64,000 bases of DNA from Clostridiales bacterium (GCA_004556965.1 SFFE01000008.1:23761-87760); one strand, 5' to 3'; counted from the stretch's first letter, positions 25,474 to 32,737 are shown. Program-made: numbers and translations. The notes: generated by a model from the sequence alone, not told the origin.

Positions 25474-25947
25474 ATGAACGACAAAAAGAAAATCAAAGCG
25501 CAGGCTTTCACCCTTGAGGTTGACGGCAAAAAGAGCACGTACCGCCTCACAAAAACAAGGCCGTCCATGATTCTGTATTTCGAGCACAAAGACGTTTACA
25601 GCGACCAGGGCACGACAAAATGTGAGCAGCGCAAGGCTGCCGCTTTCCTGGACGCAGCCTTTGCGCACATGGAAGAGATTGCGCCGGAGCACAAGCGCGC
25701 GATATTGTCTGATTATGGCCTTGTAGAGGTCGAGCAGCAGGCCGCGCCCGTGGAATGGTTGGAGGGGGTCGGAATCATGCCCCGCGTGAAGAATAACCGC
25801 ATTGTCTGCCCCACTTGCCAGCGCGTGACGGAGCAGAGAGTAACGCCAGACGCGGAGGCTGACAATTGGCCTTTCGTCTGTCCGTATTGCAACACGGGGC
25901 ATTATATCAGCTTTATTGGGGAAAACGTTGAAGTGCCAGAGCCGTAA
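25474..25947 (+). CDS. Cys-rich (KTR-like) protein of the element
   Basis: 157 residues, function unknown. The N-terminal about 90 residues are mixed alpha/beta. The C-terminal about 55 have two CxxC pairs: NRIVCPTCQRVTEQ and WPFVCPYC, a zinc-binding form. This domain lines up with the prophage Cys-rich protein at 42984-43193 (GRAICPSCHTRTQIE and YPLYCKRC). In both mobile elements it sits between rep and the packaging-site region. GAGAGG precedes the ATG. Confidence 0.75.
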   Translation: MNDKKKIKAQAFTLEVDGKKSTYRLTKTRPSMILYFEHKDVYSDQGTTKCEQRKAAAFLDAAFAHMEEIAPEHKRAILSDYGLVEVEQQAAPVEWLEGVGIMPRVKNNRIVCPTCQRVTEQRVTPDAEADNWPFVCPYCNTGHYISFIGENVEVPEP

Positions 25948-25977
25948 ACAGCGCCCCGCCACCCCTTGAAAAGCCTC

Positions 25978-26400
25978 GCCCGCGCAGCCGCTCCAGGATC
26001 GCGCAGGCGCACCAGGCGCAGCCGGAGGCCAGCAGCGCCTCACATGCTGCCGGAGCGGCTCACAGACGCACCAGGGAGCGCAGCAGCCGCTCCAGGATCG
26101 CGCAGGCCGCCAGGGCGCAGCCGGAGGCCAGCAGGGTCTCACATGCTGCCGGAGGACGCCCAGGGCGCACCAGGGAGCGCAGCAGCCGCTCCAGGATCGC
26201 ACAGGCCGCCAGACGCAGCCGGAGGCCAGCAGCGTCTCACGTGCTGCCGGAGGCCACCCAGGGCGCACCAGGGAGCGCAGCAGCCGCTCCAGGATCGCAG
26301 AGGCCGCCAGGGAGCAGCGCAGGCCAGCAGCGCCTCACATGCTGCCGGAGCGGCTCACAGGCGCACCAGGGAGCGCAGCAGCCGCTCAGACCTCCGGTGA
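25978..26400. repeat. Family A repeats, third and largest cluster
   Basis: About four tandem imperfect copies of the roughly 96-bp unit, each with GCAGCCGCTCCAGGATCGC, GGAGGCCAGCAG and TCACATGCTGCCGGAG. Inverted GGAGCGGCT/AGCCGCTCC halves give repeated hairpins. It is part of the 1.38-kb gene-free stretch 25948-27332. Confidence 0.85.
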
Positions 26401-26488
26401 TTCTCAGGGCGCAGCTCCGAGCGGCTCACAGCATACATAGAGCTATCCCCCCCTTGTTCCTTGCGGAGCACAAGCGGACGGCCCTAGC

Positions 26489-26598
26489 GGCGGTGTTAGG
26501 TATTTCCAAATCCGCTGAAAAAATTCGCCGGGGGGGGATCGCGCGCGACAGGATAAAACCACGCCCGCGTGCCACGGGTTATATTCGCGCGGGTACAC
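26489..26598. other. Packaging-site-like (cos-like) segment
   Basis: Collinear with prophage 43577-43689, the gap between HNH and terS. Shared words in the same order and spacing: GGCGGTGTTA, GGGGATCGC, GCGCGACA, CGCCCGCG-n-GCCACGGG and TCGCGCGGG; both are also preceded by a run of Cs. There is no ORF. In HNH-encoding cos phages this position holds the cos region. The nick site itself cannot be read from this sequence. Confidence 0.65.
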
Positions 26599-26699
26599 TT
26601 AAGGGCTGCGCAAACTATCCCAAACAGAAGCCGCACTTTTTACACACAAAACGGCCAAGGAAACGCATAAATGATACCGGATTATAGCCAAAATAATGC

Positions 26700-27220
26700 A
26701 CCCAGGACGCACGGCAGCCACGCAGCCGCTCAGACCTCTGGTGATCTCCAGGGCGCAGCTCCGAGCGGCTCACAGAGCCCAGGAGCGGGCCCAGGTTGCA
26801 TAGCAGCCACGCCCTTTGGTGATCTCCAGAGCGCAGCTCCGAGCGGCTCACAGAGCCCAGGGCAAGCCCAGGACGCACGGCAGCCGCTCAGCCGCTCAGC
26901 CGCTCAGACCTCTGATGATCTCCAGGGCGCAGCTCCGAGCGGCTCACAGAGCCCAGGAGCGGGCCCAGGTTGCACAGCAGCCATGCAGCCGCTCAGACCT
27001 TCGGTGATTTCCAGGGCGCAGCTGGAGCGGCTCACAGAGCCCAGGAACGGGCCCAGGACGCACAGCAGCCACGCAGCCGCTCAGACCTCTGGTGATCCTC
27101 AGAGCGCAGCTCTGAGCGGCTCACAGAGCCCAGGAGCGGGCCCAGGAAACACGGCAGCCGCTCAGCCGCTCAGACCTTCGGTGATCCTCGCGGCGCAGCT
27201 CCGAGCGGCTCACGGCGGGC
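26700..27220. repeat. Family B inverted repeats
   Basis: About five tandem imperfect copies of a roughly 90-105 bp unit: AGCCGCTCAGACCTCTGGTG, a GGGCGCAGCTCCGAGCGGCT core, then CACAGAGCCCAGGAGCGGGC. AGCCGCTC and GAGCGGCT halves form hairpins, the same arms as family A. Open frames through it are repeat artefacts. Confidence 0.85.
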
Positions 27221-27225
27221 CACAT

Positions 27226-27270
27226 GGAAACAAAGTGAAAGACCGAGCCAAAAGCGGCCCGGCCTTTCAC
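27226..27270 (-). terminator. Terminator of the small minus-strand operon
   Basis: 15-bp stem with a few wobbles (27235-27249 with 27256-27270) followed on the minus strand by TTTGTTTCC. It ends transcription from 27911 through 27333. Confidence 0.75.
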
Positions 27271-27276
27271 GTTTCA

Positions 27277-27309
27277 CTTGTGGTGAGGTGGGTTTTCTGT
27301 CTTGCCGTC
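27277..27309 (+). repeat. 33-nt sequence shared exactly with the prophage
   Basis: Identical to prophage 30557-30589, beginning CTTGTGGTGAGGTGGG. In both places a hairpin follows on the plus strand, with different stem sequences. It lies in the 3' untranslated part of the 27911-27333 operon. Confidence 0.8.
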
Positions 27310-27332
27310 TCGGTGTGCCAGCACCGGGCAGC

Positions 27333-27623
27333 TTATTGCGGCAAAGTGCGAGCGACCGAATATAGCGCGGAAGTCGCGTGGTTGAGCTGTTCGGCTGATA
27401 CGTCAATATCACGCTGGATTACTGACAGCGCAGCTAAGTACATCGGCAACCGAACCGTGAAGGATTTACGAATGCAGTCAGATTCGGAAGATATTGCGTT
27501 GTATGCCTCAAGTTCAAGGTGTTCACACACTAATGCACACGCTTGGCGCGCTTGGTCTAAGGTGCCTGCAACATTTTCAAATTCGGTTGCATAGTCAAGG
27601 GCCGCGTTACGATCTATTCCCAT
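27333..27623 (-). CDS. Small helical protein of unknown function
   Basis: 96 residues, predicted all-helical (NAALDYATEFENVAGTLDQA and SEQLNHATSALYSVARTL-like helices). No known family recognised. AAGGGGGTG precedes the ATG at good spacing. It follows the 27636-27911 gene by 12 nt and ends before a terminator, so the two form one operon from the operator region at 28041-28146. Confidence 0.7.
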   Translation of the reverse strand: MGIDRNAALDYATEFENVAGTLDQARQACALVCEHLELEAYNAISSESDCIRKSFTVRLPMYLAALSVIQRDIDVSAEQLNHATSALYSVARTLPQ

Positions 27624-27635
27624 GCTTACACCCCC

Positions 27636-27911
27636 TTACGCCACGCAGAAGCGGCGCACAGTTGCCGTCTTGGTGAAGCGCTCGCACAGCTCCGGTGCTG
27701 CCTTGCGCAGAGCGGAAGCGTCGAGCCTGGTGCTGGTTACGAGCTTCCAGGTAACCTTGTAATCCTTCCCGGCCAGTTCATCGACGGCGGCAGCGCTCAT
27801 GTACGCCTTAATAGCGTCCTGGATGGCTGCGATCTCTGCATTGAGTTCTTCGGCCATGCGGCGCAGCTCGCGCAGCTCGTTGACCTTGGCTTGCATTTCA
27901 TTGTTGCTCAT
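27636..27911 (-). CDS. Small coiled-coil protein common in mobile elements
   Basis: 91 residues. The N-terminal half is a coiled coil (VNELRELRRMAEELNAEIAA), the second half a compact basic region ending in KTATVRRFCVA. This form is familiar from Clostridia phages and islands, but its function is unknown. AGGAGC precedes the ATG. It is first in the minus-strand operon whose promoter contains an operator for the ribbon-helix-helix protein. Confidence 0.72.
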   Translation of the reverse strand: MSNNEMQAKVNELRELRRMAEELNAEIAAIQDAIKAYMSAAAVDELAGKDYKVTWKLVTSTRLDASALRKAAPELCERFTKTATVRRFCVA

Positions 27912-28040
27912 TGGTATAGCTCCTTTCCTGTTCGGTGGGAGTGGCCCGTCTGGAATGTATAAGCTTCAAAGCATTCCCAATTCACCAGTATGTCTGGGCC
28001 GCTTGCCGGGGGTTTGTTCCCGCTCCCTTGATCTGTCTAT

Positions 28041-28069
28041 ATATTACTATATCGGGGACGATATATCAA
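28041..28069 (-). promoter_or_regulatory. Promoter for the 27911-27333 operon
   Basis: On the minus strand TTGATA (28069-28064) and TAATAT (28046-28041) with a 17-nt spacer. Operator 1 (28049-28064) fills the spacer. Confidence 0.8.
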
Positions 28070-28130
28070 TTCGCAGAATAAACAAATATATCGGGGGCAA
28101 TATGTGCAATGTGTATATTGTACCCAATAT
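28049..28130. promoter_or_regulatory. Three palindromic operators for the RHH regulator
   Basis: ATATCG-GGGA-CGATAT (28049-28064), ATATCG-GGGG-CAATAT (28088-28103) and ATATTG-TACC-CAATAT (28115-28130). All have the 6-4-6 form. The first lies in the spacer of the minus-strand promoter, and the third overlaps the -35 box of the plus-strand promoter. Confidence 0.8.
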
Positions 28131-28146
28131 AGCATCGTGGTATAAT
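28118..28146 (+). promoter_or_regulatory. Promoter for the RHH regulator gene
   Basis: TTGTAC and TATAAT with a 17-nt spacer. The start point would be about 10 nt before the ATG, so the leader is very short. Confidence 0.82.
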
Positions 28147-28162
28147 CAATCGAGGTGATTAT

Positions 28163-28360
28163 ATGCCAGCGAGTAAAGCACAGCAGAAAGCAGTTGCTAA
28201 GTATATGGCTGCAAACTATGATGAAATCAAGCTAAGAGTGAAAAAAGGAAAACGGGACGAAATCAAAGCCCACGCAGAGCAGCGCGGCGAAAGCGTCAAC
28301 GCCTTTATAAACCGCGCCATTGATAGCCAGATGGAGCGCGACAACGAAAGCGCAGAATAG
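28163..28360 (+). CDS. Arc-type ribbon-helix-helix regulator
   Basis: 65 residues. The strand KLRVKKGKRDEIKAHAEQRG followed by ESVNAFINRAIDSQM is the ribbon-helix-helix pattern of Arc/MetJ-like repressors, which bind DNA as dimers of dimers. GAGGTGATT precedes the ATG. It is divergent from the 27911 operon, with three palindromes between, so it most likely represses both promoters, acting as the element's small regulatory switch. Confidence 0.85.
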   Translation: MPASKAQQKAVAKYMAANYDEIKLRVKKGKRDEIKAHAEQRGESVNAFINRAIDSQMERDNESAE

Positions 28361-28590
28361 CGCGCAGCCGCTCCAGGCGTGATATATTGCGGGGTGTTCT
28401 CTGCCGATAGCAGCAGGGAGCGCCCCGCTTTGCGTGTAGCAGCCGCTCCAGGATCGCGCAGGCCGCCAGGGCGCAGCCGGAGGCCAGCAGGGTCTCACAT
28501 GCTGCCGGAGCGGCTCACAGGGGCACCAGGGCGCGCGCAGCCGCTCCGGGATCACAGAGGCCGCCAGGGCGTGCAGCAGCCGCTCCAGGC
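28361..28590. repeat. Family A repeats, right cluster
   Basis: About two copies of the family A unit, preceded by a TCTGCCGATAGCAGCAGGGA segment that is the inverted copy of the terminator loop at the left end (22173-22210). It occupies the 370-nt gap between the RHH gene and tRNA-Thr, with the terminator and arm sites. Confidence 0.8.
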
Positions 28591-28599
28591 ATGAAAAAA

Positions 28600-28633
28600 G
28601 CCGGGGCGGCTTGAGCCGCTCCGGCGTGTTTTT
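28600..28633 (+). terminator. Terminator after the RHH gene
   Basis: 12-bp stem (28600-28611 with 28614-28625, 2-nt loop) followed by GTGTTTTTG. A-rich sequence on its left makes it potentially bidirectional. Confidence 0.75.
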
Positions 28634-28640
28634 GGGGGCA

Positions 28641-28665
28641 TGTAGTGGTTTTTGTAGTGGTTTTT
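28641..28665 (+). repeat. Putative integrase arm sites, right
   Basis: Two copies of TGTAGTGGTTTTT (28641-28653, 28653-28665), matching the three at 21912-21955. Confidence 0.7.
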
Positions 28666-28691
28666 GTGCGGCGTGTCTTTCTGACAGAAAA

Positions 28692-28730
28692 AGTAAAAAC
28701 CTCGAATCCGTTGAGATTCAAGGCTTTTTT
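28692..28730 (-). terminator. Element-borne terminator replacing that of tRNA-Thr
   Basis: Hairpin (CCTTGAATC with GATTCGAGG) followed on the minus strand by TTTTTACTTTTT, immediately downstream of tRNA-Thr. The host terminator is now 7 kb away, so this copy ends the tRNA transcript. Confidence 0.7.
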
Positions 28731-28731
28731 C

Positions 28732-28807
<76 letters not shown>

Positions 28808-28839
28808 ATACAAAGCCCGCGGAGCGGTTGCTCCGCGGG

Positions 28840-28916
28840 TGGCGACCGAGAAGGGACTTGAACCCTCGACCTCTAGCGTGACAGGCTAGCGTTCTAACCG
28901 ACTGAACTACTCGGCC
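28840..28916 (-). tRNA. tRNA-Asp (anticodon GTC)
   Basis: 77 nt with encoded CCA. Anticodon stem CTAGC/GCTAG around loop CTGTCAC (anticodon GTC); T arm has GGTTCAAGTCC. It is 32 nt upstream of tRNA-Thr in the same transcript. Confidence 0.97.
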
Positions 28917-28937
28917 TCGTCGCCTCAGCGCTTGACT

Positions 28938-28966
28938 AATATAGCAAATATTTTAACGCCTGTCAA
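28938..28966 (-). promoter_or_regulatory. Promoter of the tRNA-Asp/tRNA-Thr operon
   Basis: On the minus strand TTGACA (28966-28961) and TATATT (28943-28938) with a 17-nt spacer, about 20 nt upstream of tRNA-Asp. Confidence 0.85.
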
Positions 28967-29051
28967 GCATGTTTTTTCACTTTTTTCTCCGATCCCGTAT
29001 TTTTCTCCCCGACGCGCGTTTTCCATCTGACCGAAAAATTTGATTTTGCAC

Positions 29052-29080
29052 TTGCATTTTATGATCCGGTGTGTTATAGT
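29052..29080 (+). promoter_or_regulatory. Promoter of tRNA-Pro
   Basis: TTGCAT and TATAGT with a 17-nt spacer, 28 nt before the tRNA 5' end. Confidence 0.8.
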
Positions 29081-29108
29081 GTTTGAGCAATAAAAAGCGA
29101 GGCCATAT

Positions 29109-29184
29109 CCGGGTGTAGCGCAGTTGGTAGCGTGCTTGAATGGGGTTCAAGAGGCCGGAAGTTCGAATCTTCTCACTCGGACCA
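29109..29184 (+). tRNA. tRNA-Pro (anticodon GGG)
   Basis: 76 nt with encoded CCA. Acceptor CCGGGTG/CACTCGG, anticodon stem CTTGA/TCAAG around loop ATGGGGT (anticodon GGG), T arm GTTCGAATC. Its 3' half is the prophage attachment core. Confidence 0.95.
29137..29184 (+). repeat. Prophage att repeat, left (within tRNA-Pro)
   Basis: 48 nt identical to 63071-63118, covering the anticodon arm to the CCA end. Confidence 0.96.
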
Positions 29185-29185
29185 T

Positions 29186-29231
29186 AAAAAATCCGCAAAT
29201 GCATTGATACACGTGCATTTGCGGATTTTTT
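29186..29231 (+). terminator. Phage-borne terminator for tRNA-Pro
   Basis: 18-bp stem (29186-29203 with 29214-29231, 10-nt loop), T-rich 3' arm. It replaces the host terminator, now at 63119-63150. Confidence 0.85.
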
Positions 29232-29283
29232 ATTTATGCGCTGCTGCACAATCATTCTGGCCGGAAATCTTGCGAATAAGATG

Positions 29284-29306
29284 CCTATTGCTACTATATT
29301 GCAACT
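29284..29306 (+). repeat. Putative phage integrase arm site, left
   Basis: 23 nt matching 63010-63032 at 19 positions: both have CCTATTGCTA, four variable bases, then ATTGCAACT, same orientation. Position near both att cores suggests an arm-type site. Confidence 0.6.
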
Positions 29307-29309
29307 TGA

Positions 29310-30515
29310 TCACAGCGCGTCGGTGATCTTCCGAAGATCTTCGTAGCGCACATCCTGATAATCCATGAGCTGCCGTTCCGACGTGTGGCCGATCAGCGCC
29401 AGCTTATCCTTCAGCGGCGCGTCGATGGGCTTGGCCAGCGTGGCGAATGTATGCCGGCAACTGTGCGGCGTCAGCCTGTGCGGAGGCTCGGACAGCGGCT
29501 GCACGCCTACCGCGGCGAGGACATCATAAAAAATGGCTCGATATTTTCGGATCGTCAGCGCATTTCCGTCCGGCCCGCAGAATACTGCGCCGGAGCTTCG
29601 GCCGCCGATCAGGCGATCGACGATCGGCTGGATCTTCGGCGACACCGTGACGGTACGATTGATGCCGGCCTCCGTCTTGATTCCGCCGATAAAGGCGCGC
29701 TCCGTCTGATTGTAGTCCTCAACGCGCAGCGCGATAAATGCCGACGGCCGGAATCCAAGGTAGCAATGGCAGTAGATATAATCCGCATACGGCACCTTGC
29801 CGATTGCCTGGCGGACCTTCTCCAGCTCTTCCGCGGACAGGCCTTGCTTGTGCCCGCTGCCGTCGGCGTCGATGCGCAGGAACGACGCCAGATTCGGCTG
29901 CCCGGACACATTCTGCGGCACGTAGCCGCGCGGGATGCCGTACTTGTACACTAGCCCCAGCACGGTTTTCGCGTTCTCCAGCGTCCGGCGGCCGTGCTCG
30001 CAGCTATCCATGCACTCCTGCAGATCGTCGATATCCTGATCCTGCATCGGCACGTCCCAGGCGTCTCGGAACACAGCAAAGCCGGACGCATAGCAATTCA
30101 TCGTGCTTTTTGATTTTTTGTGCGTTGGCTGCCAGAGATCATACAGCTCCTTCAGCGTGGTTGCCGTTTTATCCTGCTCCACGGCTGGCGGCTGCTTTGC
30201 GTGCTTCGTTGGCCGCATGTCCAGCTCCGTTCCGAGGATCGGAAGATAATTCAGCGCGTCGATGCGCCGGACGAAATCCGAGCGCGTCGCGACGATCCGG
30301 CGCTTTTTCGGCGGATCAGAGCCGGGGATGATCTCGTAGCCCAGTGTTTTCGCCGCGCGATATTTCCCGTTTGGCTGCTTGTATACGCTTCCTTGGCCAT
30401 TGCCCCTGGACTTCACGCCTTTGCGCGCCGGCTTTTTTTGCACCTGCTTTTTGCCGCACAGATTGCAGTACAGGCTTCCATCCGGCAGATCTGCGCCGCA
30501 TTTTATGCATTGCAT
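29310..30515 (-). CDS. int: Prophage tyrosine integrase with N-terminal zinc ribbon
   Basis: 401 residues. The N-terminus is a zinc ribbon (MQCIKCGADLPDGSLYCNLC), an uncommon addition, followed by an AP2-like arm-binding region (GNGQGSVYKQPNGKYRAAKT), a SAM-like domain, and the catalytic domain. Catalytic residues are the Arg in LGFRPSAFIALR, HSCRH (His-x-x-Arg), GHT and the Tyr in LMDYQD. Start at 30515 with GGAG upstream; the frame extends further but lacks a better site. It is unrelated in detail to the neighbouring element integrase. Recombines the tRNA-Pro att site. Confidence 0.93.
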   Translation of the reverse strand: MQCIKCGADLPDGSLYCNLCGKKQVQKKPARKGVKSRGNGQGSVYKQPNGKYRAAKTLGYEIIPGSDPPKKRRIVATRSDFVRRIDALNYLPILGTELDMRPTKHAKQPPAVEQDKTATTLKELYDLWQPTHKKSKSTMNCYASGFAVFRDAWDVPMQDQDIDDLQECMDSCEHGRRTLENAKTVLGLVYKYGIPRGYVPQNVSGQPNLASFLRIDADGSGHKQGLSAEELEKVRQAIGKVPYADYIYCHCYLGFRPSAFIALRVEDYNQTERAFIGGIKTEAGINRTVTVSPKIQPIVDRLIGGRSSGAVFCGPDGNALTIRKYRAIFYDVLAAVGVQPLSEPPHRLTPHSCRHTFATLAKPIDAPLKDKLALIGHTSERQLMDYQDVRYEDLRKITDAL

Positions 30516-30538
30516 CCTTTTAGCTCCTATGATATGAT
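30510..30538 (+). promoter_or_regulatory. Promoter antisense to the int leader
   Basis: TTGCAT and TATGAT with a 17-nt spacer, pointing rightward from within the start of int. It would make the RNA at 30545-30626. Confidence 0.55.
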
Positions 30539-30544
30539 AAAAGG

Positions 30545-30626
30545 GCAGACTACTCCCTTGTGGTGAGGTGGGTTTTCTGTCTTGCCGTCCAGGTGTTGGT
30601 AGCGCCTGGGCGGCTTTTGTTTTTGT
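30545..30626 (+). ncRNA. Candidate 80-nt antisense RNA over the int 5' leader
   Basis: From the promoter at 30510-30538 to a terminator hairpin (30584-30593 with 30605-30614, then TTTTGTTTTT). It includes the 33-nt segment (30557-30589) identical to 27277-27309 in the 7-kb element. It lies opposite the int mRNA leader, so it could limit int expression. Confidence 0.5.
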
Positions 30627-30641
30627 GTCCAAATTGGACAC
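30625..30641. repeat. 17-bp palindrome, copy 1
   Basis: GTGTCCAAATTGGACAC, perfect, between int and the next minus-strand gene. First of six copies in the prophage. Confidence 0.9.
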
Positions 30642-30652
30642 GTGAAATTTCT

Positions 30653-31183
30653 TTAGACGTTCTTGTTTTTTCCGTAAAAAATTTTCCCAGCACGTAAGTT
30701 TTTGTGATAATAGCACGACAACGCGATACCCTTATCTGGATTTACGCACCTTTTCGCGTCGCTGCACTGCTCATACCGGGAGCAGCACCCATATTCCGAA
30801 GGATATGATTCGATCTGCGCTCCGAGTATGGCCTGCAGCGAAGGTATGTATTGATCGATGTCGGGCGCGGAGCTGATAGGAATCCGTATGTAATCTTGAT
30901 CGGATGGAATTATCTCTATCTTTGTATCATCCGGCAGCAGCCGAGCATAGTTTTTTGATACGGAAAAATAAGTTTTTGCGCCCTGCATCTTCAGCCTGAA
31001 AATCACAGATCGAGTTCTTCCGAGTGTCACGGAGCCGTAGTTTGATTTTGTATCCGCATAAGCTAGCTGATTCTCATCTACATAGTATTTACTAAGCGTT
31101 TCGAGCAGGGACGGCTCAACCCGCAGATATGCTATTTTCTCAGGTGTCAGAATTTCCATATCGTCAAACGTCATTTGCTCCAC
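30653..31183 (-). CDS. Phage protein of unknown function with Cys-rich C-terminus
   Basis: 176 residues, not recognised. The middle looks like a small alpha/beta domain (VIFRLKMQGAKTYFSVSKNY), and the C-terminus has a Cys cluster (YGCCSRYEQCSDAKRC, then LSCYYHKN) likely to bind a metal. Its start overlaps the end of the exonuclease gene by 20 nt, so the two are coupled and expressed with the repressor operon. Confidence 0.75.
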   Translation of the reverse strand: MEQMTFDDMEILTPEKIAYLRVEPSLLETLSKYYVDENQLAYADTKSNYGSVTLGRTRSVIFRLKMQGAKTYFSVSKNYARLLPDDTKIEIIPSDQDYIRIPISSAPDIDQYIPSLQAILGAQIESYPSEYGCCSRYEQCSDAKRCVNPDKGIALSCYYHKNLRAGKIFYGKNKNV

Positions 31184-32087
31184 AATAGACGCCTCCTTTT
31201 GCGAGCGCTAGAAACTGTTCTTCATCCAAAAATTCGATATTTGCGGTTCCGCTGGCGTTGAGTTGATATGCTTTTTCCTCTTTCGTGCTCAGTCCGTCGT
31301 CTCCGACGAGCGCTATGTCCTGCATGCCGACCACGAGGTAATCCGTCTTCCGCGAAACGGACGACTTCACGATCGCACCGGAATCAACGGCAATCTGCAT
31401 TGCTGTCCGCCGCTCAATTGATAACTCTCCAGTAAAAACAATATTCTTTCCATACAGAGGGCTAGATGTATCAATGCATTCGACGGATTGATGTATATCA
31501 GATGGACGCGCGTATTTTTTCGTTCTCCTCCGTACCGGATTGAATAATGGGGATTCTTCCGGAATATCGCACACAAAGTACTTCGCGTGGATTGGTATGC
31601 CTTTTCCGATGAAGTACAACATCAAATTTGCGCAGGATACCGCATCTGACTCAGAATTATGATGGCACTCGCAGCAAATTCCATACTCTGCGCAGAGATC
31701 GGTCAACTTCAAATTTGCGATATGTAATTGCTCGCGCGCGATTGTCATTGTGCAGTAGCATTCTGTTTCGGGCATATCAATCCCATACCGAATGCAAGCT
31801 TTTCGCAAAACATTGACGTCAAACGCTGCGTTGTGCGCAACAATCGGGAAATTCCAAAAATACGGGATTACCTCTTCCCATACATCCGGGAATGTGGGTG
31901 CATCTTGTACTTCTTCCGGCGTAATGCCGTGAATTTTGATTGCGTGAGGGCTGAACTCGGCTTCCGGATTGATTAAATAATTTAGTTCCCTTACTATTTT
32001 CCCATCTTTTACAACTGCCAAACCGAGTGAGCATGGGGCGCTATTGTCGTAATCTGCAGTTTCAAAATCAAATGCGACAAAGTCCAT
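31164..32087 (-). CDS. DnaQ-like 3'-5' exonuclease with BRCT domain
   Basis: 307 residues. An N-terminal DEDDh exonuclease has VAFDFETAD (Exo I), AHNAAFDVNVL (Exo II) and HHNSESDAVSCANL (Exo III with His and Asp). A C-terminal BRCT domain begins LYGKNIVFTGELSIERRTA and has the DYLVVG motif. This fusion is frequent in Clostridia chromosomes and phages; a DNA repair or replication role is likely. ATG 32087 is chosen, as an upstream TTG lies within the palindrome at 32112-32128. Confidence 0.88.
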   Translation of the reverse strand: MDFVAFDFETADYDNSAPCSLGLAVVKDGKIVRELNYLINPEAEFSPHAIKIHGITPEEVQDAPTFPDVWEEVIPYFWNFPIVAHNAAFDVNVLRKACIRYGIDMPETECYCTMTIAREQLHIANLKLTDLCAEYGICCECHHNSESDAVSCANLMLYFIGKGIPIHAKYFVCDIPEESPLFNPVRRRTKKYARPSDIHQSVECIDTSSPLYGKNIVFTGELSIERRTAMQIAVDSGAIVKSSVSRKTDYLVVGMQDIALVGDDGLSTKEEKAYQLNASGTANIEFLDEEQFLALAKGGVYCGANDV

Positions 32088-32111
32088 TTGAGGCTCTCTC
32101 CTCTCTGGTTT

Positions 32112-32128
32112 ACGTGTCCAAATTGGAC
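32112..32128. repeat. 17-bp palindrome, copy 2
   Basis: GTGTCCAAATTGGACAC, perfect, in the 45-nt gap between the repressor stop and the exonuclease start. Confidence 0.9.
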
Positions 32129-32132
32129 ACAA

Positions 32133-32735
32133 TCACAGCTTTGCCCGCAGCTCGACCACGCGGCCGAGGATCGTCACGGGCAGGCTCTCAATTTCTTCAT
32201 TGCTATAGTACATTGGCTCGTAGGCCGGATTGCTGGGTATCAGCGTCACGCCCTGCGGGCTTTTTTTGATGCGCTTGACAGTGGCGTCGTTTCCGTTGAC
32301 GAGCGCGACCGCAATGTCGCCGCTGTCCACGTCCGGCTGGCGGCGGACGATCACCACGTCGCCGTCAGAAATTTTCGGCTCCATGCTCTGGCCTTTAATC
32401 TGCAGCCCGAAGTATTCGCCATTTCCGATTTCATCGACGCTGATATCTTCCCAGTCGATTACTTCCTCGATCGCGTCGATCGGGATGCCGGCAGCCACGC
32501 GGCCGAGGACGGGGATACGTATGTATTCACCATGCTTTTTTCTCCCCGAAACTCCGCCAAGCAAGTAATCGAGCGTGACATCAAAATAGTCTGCAATCCG
32601 CCGATATGTATTGATGTCGGCTTCATATTTTCCGGTTTCGTATCCCGATAGTGCGGCTTGGCTAACATTTATGTCCTTCGCTAAATCAGCTTGCTTGATA
32701 CCTTTTTGATTTCGCAATTCCCTAATTTTATTCAT
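32133..32735 (-). CDS. CI-like prophage repressor (XRE HTH plus S24 peptidase)
   Basis: 200 residues. An N-terminal XRE helix-turn-helix (KQADLAKDINVSQAALSGYE) is joined to a LexA/CI-type S24 domain. The cleavage site is probably the Ala-Gly in GRVAAGIP; the catalytic Ser is in IKGQSMEP and the Lys in NDATVKRI. Such repressors maintain lysogeny and self-cleave on RecA activation, so the prophage is likely SOS-inducible. It binds the palindromes in the adjacent gap, one of which overlaps its own ribosome site. Confidence 0.94.
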   Translation of the reverse strand: MNKIRELRNQKGIKQADLAKDINVSQAALSGYETGKYEADINTYRRIADYFDVTLDYLLGGVSGRKKHGEYIRIPVLGRVAAGIPIDAIEEVIDWEDISVDEIGNGEYFGLQIKGQSMEPKISDGDVVIVRRQPDVDSGDIAVALVNGNDATVKRIKKSPQGVTLIPSNPAYEPMYYSNEEIESLPVTILGRVVELRAKL

Positions 32736-32737
32736 TT

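Noticed and set aside
26671..27594. 307-codon frame across family B repeats.
   Set aside because: Translation of DNA repeats and then antisense to the 27333 gene; no ribosome site.
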